Under the pieces are notes generated by a model. That model searched no databases. It was not told the DNA's origin and worked only from the letters and a program-made list of their open reading frames with translations. A program made the position numbers and the translations under genes. Positions 5,484 to 10,497 of a DNA stretch of 10,497 bases are shown piece by piece. Every line of letters begins with the position of its first letter. The stretch's first letter is position 1. The stretch is from an uncultured Collinsella sp. (GTDB lineage: Bacteria; Actinomycetota; Coriobacteriia; Coriobacteriales; Coriobacteriaceae). Location: positions 1 through 10,497 of the forward strand of contig CABUWD010000073.1 of the NCBI GenBank assembly GCA_902495155.1, given 5' to 3'.

Positions 5484-5532
5484 AATTTACGCGAGTTGTC
5501 CAAAAGACGCAAGTACTTTTTTCAAAAAACTT
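5484..5532 (-). promoter_or_regulatory. tRNA promoter (Gly-Cys-Gly cluster) with upstream palindrome
   Basis: Minus strand: -35 TTGCGT (5507-5512), a 17-bp spacer, and -10 TAAATT (5484-5489). Just upstream is AAGTTTTTTGAAAAAAGT (5515-5532), the same A/T-tract inverted repeat found at the other tRNA promoters. It is the only promoter visible for the three tRNAs. Confidence 0.82.
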
Positions 5533-5551
5533 GTCTGCCGCATGTTCTTAG

Positions 5552-5579
5552 TAGCCAAACGCGCTAAAGCGATTGGCTA
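5552..5579 (-). terminator. Hairpin at the end of the STAS-HATPase gene
   Basis: TAGCCAA and TTGGCTA pair over 7 bp, with an inner CGCT/AGCG helix. The gene's TAG stop codon forms the 5' end of the stem. No U-tract follows directly, so termination efficiency is doubtful. Transcription could continue towards the tRNA cluster promoter. Confidence 0.35.
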
Positions 5580-6323
5580 GGCACACGATTCCAGCGCTCC
5601 GCTAAACAGCTTCACCATCTGCACGCGCGTGCCGGCGCCGTCCGTACGACGAGCAACCTCCACGCTATCGACGAGCATACGCATAAGCTTGATACCACGG
5701 CCGCGTTCCTCAGATGCAACCGGCTCGCTCGTTTCATCGATAGAATAGCCGGCACCTCGATCAAGCACCTCAACCACAACGCGATCGCCATAGGCCTGAA
5801 CCGTCAGGACGCACCCGATACCGCCCGCATGGTCATAGGCATTACCCAGCGCCTCCCCCGACGCCAATGCGACATCGTAGCGCTCGTCACGGCGCAACGG
5901 AAGCGATTCAAGGAGTTCGGCGATGCGATGTCGGTAGTATGGAAGATTCTCGATACCCTGACGGACCTCGACGCTCTTACTCCAGCGAGGCAGCTCCCCC
6001 ACCGGAATAGCGGGAATAGACTCCCGTGCCGGCCCCGCGACATGAAGGATATCGACAAGACGAGCAATCTCCAAAAAGCGAACAACTTCACCCGATGCAT
6101 TGACGAGCGAAAGCAGGCCTTCTCGCCTCATGAGCTCACGAGCGCGTGTAAGCAGGAATGCCAAGCCCGTCGAATCGATAAAGCTAACAGCCTGACAGTT
6201 GATGACGACACGACGCACGCCGCGGCCAATCAAAGCATCCAACCGCCGACGCAGCGCAGGCACCGTGGCGATGTCGATATCGCCTGGTGGCGTCAAAACC
6301 GCTATGTCATTCCACTCATTCAT
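5577..6323 (-). CDS. STAS-HATPase_c fusion: anti-sigma antagonist joined to anti-sigma kinase
   Basis: A 248-residue protein combining two partner-switching modules that are normally separate. Residues 1 to about 100 form an RsbV/SpoIIAA-like STAS domain with the phosphorylatable serine in FIDSTGLAF (Ser51). Residues about 115-248 form an RsbW/SpoIIAB-like GHKL ATPase with the N box GEALGNAYDH (Glu157, Asn161, His165), G1 motif DRGAG (188-192), G2 GRGIKLM (208-214) and a closing GAGTRV. All ATP-site motifs look intact, so it may phosphorylate its own STAS domain or a separate one. It is probably soluble. The ATG at 6323 has GGGGA 11 nt upstream; a TTG at 6341 is an alternative start. It lies 78 nt after the phosphatase gene with no terminator between them, so an operon is likely. 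The sigma factor or other target is unknown and not encoded nearby. Confidence 0.88.
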   Translation of the reverse strand: MNEWNDIAVLTPPGDIDIATVPALRRRLDALIGRGVRRVVINCQAVSFIDSTGLAFLLTRARELMRREGLLSLVNASGEVVRFLEIARLVDILHVAGPARESIPAIPVGELPRWSKSVEVRQGIENLPYYRHRIAELLESLPLRRDERYDVALASGEALGNAYDHAGGIGCVLTVQAYGDRVVVEVLDRGAGYSIDETSEPVASEERGRGIKLMRMLVDSVEVARRTDGAGTRVQMVKLFSGALESCA

Positions 6324-6401
6324 ACGACCATGGTTCCCCAAAAAAGCCCACTCAATGCATTCGTTTCCCTAACCGTACGGATTCAGCCCGCCCAGCGTCG
6401 T

Positions 6402-8747
6402 CTATGAACGACCCCGTAAAAACTCAAGGGACACCAATGCAATGTCATCGTCCAGCGCCGATTCGGTAAATCGGTCAAGCTCGCCCAAGACCTTGCCGCA
6501 AATGCCCGACACGCCCTCCCCCGAAACAGAAAGCAGAAGGTCGCGCAAGCGCTGCTCGCCAAAGAACGCTCCGGTGCGGTCGCGGGCCTCAATCGTTCCA
6601 TCCGTATACATGAAGAGCATGTCGCCGGGGGCGAACGTAAACACGCCTGTCTCGTACACCATGCTCTCAAAGGCACCGATTACGCCCGATTGGCATCCAA
6701 GCAGCTCGACCTCTCCCCCACGGGGCTCGCCGCCACCCAGCGGCATCGACTCTGGCCTGATGACCATGGTCGGAGGATGGCCCGCCGAACAATACGTTGC
6801 GCGTCCGGCTTTAAGGTCAATCTTGGCGATAAAGGCCGTCACGAACGTCTCGACCCTCGAAAAGCCCATGAGCATGCTGTTAAGGGAGCGTGCCATGCGG
6901 GCCGGTCCAGCGCCCTCCCAGGCATATGCCGTCAGGGCCGTCTTGACGAGCGCGGACATCGATGCGGCCTCAATGCCTTTGCCAGACACATCGCCCAGAA
7001 TCATGACGGCGCAGTCGTCGGGAAGACGGATAAGCGTATAGAAATCGCCGCCGACCAACGCCGAGTTCGTGGCCGACAGGTACACCGAATCGGTTGCGAT
7101 ACCCGGAACATCCCCCAGGGAATTTCTCATGCCAATCTGAAGGGTCTGAGCGATATGGCGCTCTTCGCGCTTTTGAGACTCTCCCTCATAGATCAGTTCA
7201 AAGTCATGCGCCAAGTGCACCAAGTAGTCATATTCAAGGTCATCAATCGGCTCTTGGCTACCATCACGAAGCAGCAGCGCGCGCGTCGTCGGGCTCTTCG
7301 CAACAGAAGCAGGAACAATCGCGTCGTTACTGTGCTTGCCATCACCCTCAGAGCGCGGGCGACCCGCCTCGATGCCGGAGTCGACGTAGAGACCTTGACA
7401 AGGCAGACCATGCGCCCTAAGCCAGCCTCCCATAGGCATCGATTCGTCAACGCGAGTTATACGGACGTGTTTAAGGTCCTCGGCACTCGTGCCGCCCAAA
7501 ACAGATGCCTCAAAGCCATCAGGGCCAGCCCCCAGACGTGCCGCCGGCGCCGTCGTGGAAAAGAAAAGCTTCTCGGGATCGTCCGGCAAGGCAACGCGAC
7601 TGCCGCCTTCAAAATCTATGACGTAGGAGTCCAGACTGGCGTCATACTCAACAGGGCAAAAATGGCAGTTAAGCATATTGCAGATCTCGGACGATACCGC
7701 CTGGGTAGCCGCGGCGGAATCGTCTAGAAAGGTAAACAACTCATCACGCAAGACATTGAGCGAGCGGCCAAGCTCGGCCGTGCGACGGGAGCGAAGGCTC
7801 GATGCCATGCCGACCAGCTGGATAGACAGGTAATCGCAAATGACCTCGAGCACATTAACGTCATAGGCGAGCGGTGCCTGGGGGCGTTTCCAACCAACTT
7901 CCAGCACGCCAAGAATCTGCGTACCGTAAAAAACGGGAAGACAGATCTCGCTGCGGTACGGAGGCATATCCTGCATGCGCAACAGGTGCTTAGAACGATT
8001 GTCCAGGTCCATGAACATACCGGAGGCGGCCTTATCACCCTCAAGGTCCTGTTGAATCGACAAGCGACAGGCACGCGACTCACGAAGAACATACGTCGGA
8101 ATGCCAGCGCCATACGGCAAAAACTCAGGCAGGTAGCTGTCGTACAGCTCCTTGGAAACACCGCGAAGTTTAAAACCGCCGCTCTCAGAAAAATAGATAG
8201 CGGCACCCGAAGCATCGAGCGTTCCTACAAGCTGGTTCAAAACGGTATCAAGTAGGCTGGGCAGCTCATCGGAGCCCACGGTACTCATAATGACCGAGAG
8301 AGTGCCAGAGAGACGCTTGTTCGCAACTCTAAGCTCCGATAACGCACGCTTAAGTTGACGGTCGTGAGAATACTGTTCCTCGATACTGTGAAGCGCCACT
8401 AGGACACGTGGTGCGCGGCGCCCAAAGATGCGTGGAGGCGTTACGGAGCCCGCGCGAACCAAGACGGGGATAAAAGAGCCGTCACTCAGCTTGAGCATCA
8501 GTTCGTTCTCGAAGCCATCAGTTTCAAATGGCAGACGATGTTCCGTCGCACGTTCAAAAGCGGACGAGTACAGGACGTCTTTAACATCTCCACCGATGAC
8601 ATCGGCGCGTTCCTCGCACATCAACCCAAGTAAGCGATTATTCACATGCAGAATGGTTCCGTCGAGCTCGCAGATGATGACAGCATCGCTCGTGATCTCG
8701 ACTAGTTGGGCAACGTCTGCCCACTCGTTGCGTTCAAGCGTTTCCAT
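6402..8747 (-). CDS. PAS-GAF-PP2C phosphatase, SpoIIE/RsbU-like
   Basis: A 781-residue soluble signalling phosphatase, expected to dephosphorylate a phospho-STAS protein, most simply the product of the next gene. Domain order: PAS (about 15-120, SDAVIICELDGTILHVN), short coil, GAF (about 160-315, ending near SEICLPVFYGTQILGVLEVGW), helical linker, a divergent second GAF-like region (about 340-520), then the PP2C/SpoIIE domain (about 535-781). Metal-binding acidic motifs are present: GGDFY (Asp568), GDVSGKG (Asp586), YTDG (Asp716) and DDDIAL (766-768). There are no membrane segments, so the signal should be cytoplasmic. The second GAF-like region carries three closely spaced cysteines (356, 361, 364). 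The ATG at 8747 is preceded by GGTGGGG; a GTG four codons upstream is the alternative. The start lies only 26 nt from the tRNA-Leu terminator's U-tract, and no clear promoter fits in the gap. Confidence 0.9.
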   Translation of the reverse strand: METLERNEWADVAQLVEITSDAVIICELDGTILHVNNRLLGLMCEERADVIGGDVKDVLYSSAFERATEHRLPFETDGFENELMLKLSDGSFIPVLVRAGSVTPPRIFGRRAPRVLVALHSIEEQYSHDRQLKRALSELRVANKRLSGTLSVIMSTVGSDELPSLLDTVLNQLVGTLDASGAAIYFSESGGFKLRGVSKELYDSYLPEFLPYGAGIPTYVLRESRACRLSIQQDLEGDKAASGMFMDLDNRSKHLLRMQDMPPYRSEICLPVFYGTQILGVLEVGWKRPQAPLAYDVNVLEVICDYLSIQLVGMASSLRSRRTAELGRSLNVLRDELFTFLDDSAAATQAVSSEICNMLNCHFCPVEYDASLDSYVIDFEGGSRVALPDDPEKLFFSTTAPAARLGAGPDGFEASVLGGTSAEDLKHVRITRVDESMPMGGWLRAHGLPCQGLYVDSGIEAGRPRSEGDGKHSNDAIVPASVAKSPTTRALLLRDGSQEPIDDLEYDYLVHLAHDFELIYEGESQKREERHIAQTLQIGMRNSLGDVPGIATDSVYLSATNSALVGGDFYTLIRLPDDCAVMILGDVSGKGIEAASMSALVKTALTAYAWEGAGPARMARSLNSMLMGFSRVETFVTAFIAKIDLKAGRATYCSAGHPPTMVIRPESMPLGGGEPRGGEVELLGCQSGVIGAFESMVYETGVFTFAPGDMLFMYTDGTIEARDRTGAFFGEQRLRDLLLSVSGEGVSGICGKVLGELDRFTESALDDDIALVSLEFLRGRS

Positions 8748-8773
8748 CGTGGACCCCACCGTCTATCGGTAAC

Positions 8774-8795
8774 AAAAAAGCCTCCGAAGAGGCTT
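8774..8795 (-). terminator. tRNA-Leu terminator
   Basis: On the minus strand AAGCCTC-TTCG-GAGGCTT is followed by TTTT: a 7-bp stem with a UUCG tetraloop and U-tract, 11 nt after the tRNA-Leu CCA. It is a strong intrinsic terminator. It sits 26 nt before the phosphatase start codon. Confidence 0.92.
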
Positions 8796-8806
8796 CTCAA
8801 ATGCGA

Positions 8807-8896
8807 TGGTGTCGGAGGCGGGATTTGAACCCGCATGACCAAAAAGCGGTCACTAGCACCTCAAGCTAGCGCGTCTGCCAATTCCGCCACTCCGAC
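8807..8896 (-). tRNA. tRNA-Leu (anticodon GAG)
   Basis: A 90-nt class II tRNA with encoded CCA. Acceptor GTCGGAG/CTCCGAC, anticodon stem CTAGC/GCTAG around TTGAGGT (anticodon GAG, codons CUC/CUU). It has the long variable arm expected for leucine (TGACC/GGTCA), and T loop TTCAAAT. It is a single-gene unit with its own promoter and terminator. Confidence 0.96.
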
Positions 8897-8953
8897 ATGC
8901 TATGTTGTTGATTCGCAGTTCGTTTTGTTGGACCCGCGCGTTCAACGAGGAAG

Positions 8954-9002
8954 ATAATAACCTATGATTCGAGAACTGTGCAAGCACTTTTTTCAAAAAA
9001 GT
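8954..9002 (-). promoter_or_regulatory. tRNA-Leu promoter with upstream palindrome
   Basis: Minus strand: -35 TTGCAC (8978-8983) and -10 TATTAT (8954-8959, 18-bp spacer) or TTATTA (17-bp spacer). Immediately upstream is the perfect palindrome ACTTTTTTGAAAAAAGT (8986-9002). Transcription would begin about 50 nt before the mature tRNA, a longer leader than at the other two tRNA units. Confidence 0.75.
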
Positions 9003-9046
9003 TTACGAATTTGTAAATCCTTGATTATCGACTTTATCCGAACACC

Positions 9047-9084
9047 TCCCACATTCATCCGCACATGTGCGGATGAATGTGGGA
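9047..9084. repeat. 38-nt perfect palindrome at the left side of the IS30-family element
   Basis: Two 18-nt arms, 9047-9064 and 9067-9084 (the right arm reads GTGCGGATGAATGTGGGA), are perfect inverted copies around a central AT. It marks the junction between AT-rich chromosomal sequence and the very GC-rich transposase region, so it probably contains the left end of the element. Two abutted ends with a 2-bp spacer are what IS30-family dimer junctions look like. A built-in hairpin blocking outside transcription is the alternative. Confidence 0.6.
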
Positions 9085-9136
9085 ACCCGATACCCTGAGG
9101 GCCGGACCGGCCGGCCCCGGGAGATCGGAGGACGGC

Positions 9137-10429
9137 ATGTCCGGAAAGAAGAATAGGGGCTCCGCGAGGGCGGTCCCGAGGGCCTACGGAAGGCTCACGA
9201 GGCACGAGCGGGACACGGTCCAGAGGATGCTGGAGCGCGGGGCCTCGTGCAGGGAGATCGCGAGGGAGCTGGGCAGGTCGCCCTCGACGGTGAGCGCGGA
9301 GGTGGCGTCGCACAGGTTCGTGACGGCGCCGAAGGCCAGGCGCGGCGAGCGCGTGGACGCCTCCGCCGACCTGTCGTCGGCCTGCCCGCGCCTGGCGGCG
9401 TGGCCGCGCTGCTGCAACGGGTGCGGCCGCTACCGCGCGATGGGCTGCAAGCGCCGCCCGCACGTCTTCTACGAGGCCCGCGCCGCGCAGCTGTGTGCCG
9501 ACTCGGTGCTCGTCTCGTCCAGGCGCGGGATCGACGCCGACGAGCCCGCCGCGGCGGCCAGGCTGGAGGCGATAAGGGACTGCCTGCGCCGGGGGCTCTC
9601 GCCCGAGCAGATGGCCGCATGCAACGGAGGGCCGGTGGACCTGTCGCCGTCGACCATCTACCGCTGGGTCGCGGCGGGCTACGACGGCATGACCAACATG
9701 GAGCTCAGGCGCAAGGTCGGCTACAGGCCGAGGAGGCGCGCCGCCGTCCGGGCGGCCACGCGCCACTCCGCCCGCAGGTCGCATGCCGCGTTCCTCGCCC
9801 TCGGGGAGGACGCGTGCGCCGCGGCCTGGGAGATGGACACGGTCGAGGGCGCGCGGGAGGACTCCGCCTGCCTGCTCACGCTGCTGCACCGCCCCAGCAG
9901 GCTCCAGCTCGCGCTGCCGCTGGCGGAGAAGACCGCCGGGCGCGTCGCGGCCGCCCTGGGCGGTATCAGGGAGGTCCTCGGCGCCGACGGCATGGGCAGG
10001 GTCTTCCGCGCCGTGCTCACCGACAACGGCACGGAGTTCTCCGACGAGCGGGCGATCGCGGACCTCGTCGGCGAGGGGCCGGGCGAGACGAGGCTGTTCT
10101 ACTGCGACCCGAGGCGCAGCGACCAGAAGGGCGCCTGCGAGCGAAACCACGTCGAGATAAGGAAGCTGCTGCCCAAGGGCTCCGGGCTCAGGTTCGACCG
10201 GCTCGCCCCGGCGGACCTGGCGCTGGCCATGTCGCACGGGAACTCCGAGCCCCGCGGCGCGCTCGGCTTCTCGACGCCCGCGCGCGCCTTCAGGGCGATG
10301 CTCGGGGAGGACGCGGCGGCGCTGCTGGACGCCTACGGCGTGGATGACGTGGCGCTCGGCTATCTCGACCTGACGCCGGGGCTCATCGAGAGGGCGCGCG
10401 CCGAGAGGGGCGATGCCCCGCTGGCCTAG
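9137..10429 (+). CDS. IS30-family transposase
   Basis: A DDE transposase of 430 residues. An N-terminal helix-turn-helix (about 20-60, LTRHERDTVQRMLERGASC then REIARELGRSPSTVSAEV) should bind the element ends. A cysteine-rich segment follows (about 83-104, CPRL, CCNGCGRY, MGC). The catalytic core shows the IS30 signatures WEMDTVEG (Asp234), LTDNGTEF (Asp296) and DQKGACERNHVEIRKLLPKG (Glu335), then GFSTPARAF. Length is slightly above the usual 320-400 but intact. The ATG at 9137 has GGAGG 5 nt upstream; an in-frame ATG at 9077 lies inside the palindrome and lacks such a site. GC content far exceeds the flanks and AGG arginine codons are frequent, unlike the other genes here, pointing to recent transfer. 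The right terminal repeat is not visible, so the element probably continues past the window. Confidence 0.93.
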   Translation: MSGKKNRGSARAVPRAYGRLTRHERDTVQRMLERGASCREIARELGRSPSTVSAEVASHRFVTAPKARRGERVDASADLSSACPRLAAWPRCCNGCGRYRAMGCKRRPHVFYEARAAQLCADSVLVSSRRGIDADEPAAAARLEAIRDCLRRGLSPEQMAACNGGPVDLSPSTIYRWVAAGYDGMTNMELRRKVGYRPRRRAAVRAATRHSARRSHAAFLALGEDACAAAWEMDTVEGAREDSACLLTLLHRPSRLQLALPLAEKTAGRVAAALGGIREVLGADGMGRVFRAVLTDNGTEFSDERAIADLVGEGPGETRLFYCDPRRSDQKGACERNHVEIRKLLPKGSGLRFDRLAPADLALAMSHGNSEPRGALGFSTPARAFRAMLGEDAAALLDAYGVDDVALGYLDLTPGLIERARAERGDAPLA

Positions 10430-10452
10430 GCTAGAAGGAAAAACGGAATAGA

Positions 10453-10467
10453 CGGACCGACCGTCCG
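10453..10467. repeat. Short hairpin downstream of the transposase
   Basis: CGGAC and GTCCG pair around the loop CGACC, 23 nt after the transposase stop codon. No U-tract follows, so it is a poor terminator. It does not resemble the left-end palindrome. The rest of 10430-10497 holds nothing recognisable. Confidence 0.25.
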
Positions 10468-10497
10468 GCTGAGTCTGGGAAGAGGTGCCGGGCGGCG

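Noticed and set aside
8993..10237. A 414-codon minus-strand frame across the transposase
   Set aside because: Antisense shadow in very GC-rich DNA, with a repetitive Arg/Gly/Pro/Ala-rich product. The plus-strand frame has the IS30 catalytic motifs.

Overview
The window looks like a chromosomal segment of an anaerobic, high-GC actinobacterium. Coriobacteriia, probably Collinsella or a close relative, is my best guess. The grounds are the base composition, a glycyl-radical (oxygen-sensitive) ribonucleotide reductase, a GH13 alpha-glucosidase of actinobacterial type and a very GC-rich IS30-family transposase. The genus is inferred from general resemblance, not from a database search. Every chromosomal gene is on the minus strand, so transcription runs right to left; only the transposase at the right end is on the plus strand.

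Layout, in window order. 1-112: a giant imperfect hairpin with 22-nt terminal inverted repeats, just downstream of nrdD. 137-2359: nrdD, anaerobic class III ribonucleotide reductase. 2360-2632: its roughly 220-nt structured leader and a sigma-A-type promoter bracketed by an NrdR box and a degenerate second box 32 bp away. 2633-2925: a gene-free stretch with three copies of CAAGCCGCT. 2926-3190: tRNA-Gly(GCC) then tRNA-Val(GAC) in transcription order, with promoter and terminator. 3258-4991: a cytoplasmic GH13 alpha-glucosidase, whose ribosome binding site lies between the arms of a 9-bp inverted repeat. 5132-5532: tRNA-Gly, tRNA-Cys and tRNA-Gly, each followed by its own intrinsic-terminator-like hairpin, with a promoter only at the head. 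5577-8747: a partner-switching pair, namely a PAS-GAF-PP2C (SpoIIE/RsbU-like) phosphatase followed by a protein that fuses a STAS domain (RsbV-like) to a HATPase_c domain (RsbW-like). 8774-9002: tRNA-Leu(GAG) with terminator and promoter. 9047-10429: a 38-nt perfect palindrome and an IS30-family transposase; the right end of the element is not visible.

How it works together. Three tRNA units share one promoter design: an A/T-tract palindrome close to ACTTTTTTGAAAAAAGT directly upstream of a TTGCNN -35 box and a 17-18 bp spacer. The phosphatase and the STAS-HATPase fusion probably form one operon that controls an unidentified sigma factor or other target; no sigma factor gene is present here. 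The phosphatase starts only 26 nt beyond the tRNA-Leu terminator, so its expression may depend on read-through. nrdD appears to be under nucleotide-responsive NrdR control. The transposase differs sharply from its surroundings in GC content and in its heavy use of AGG arginine codons, which fits horizontal arrival.
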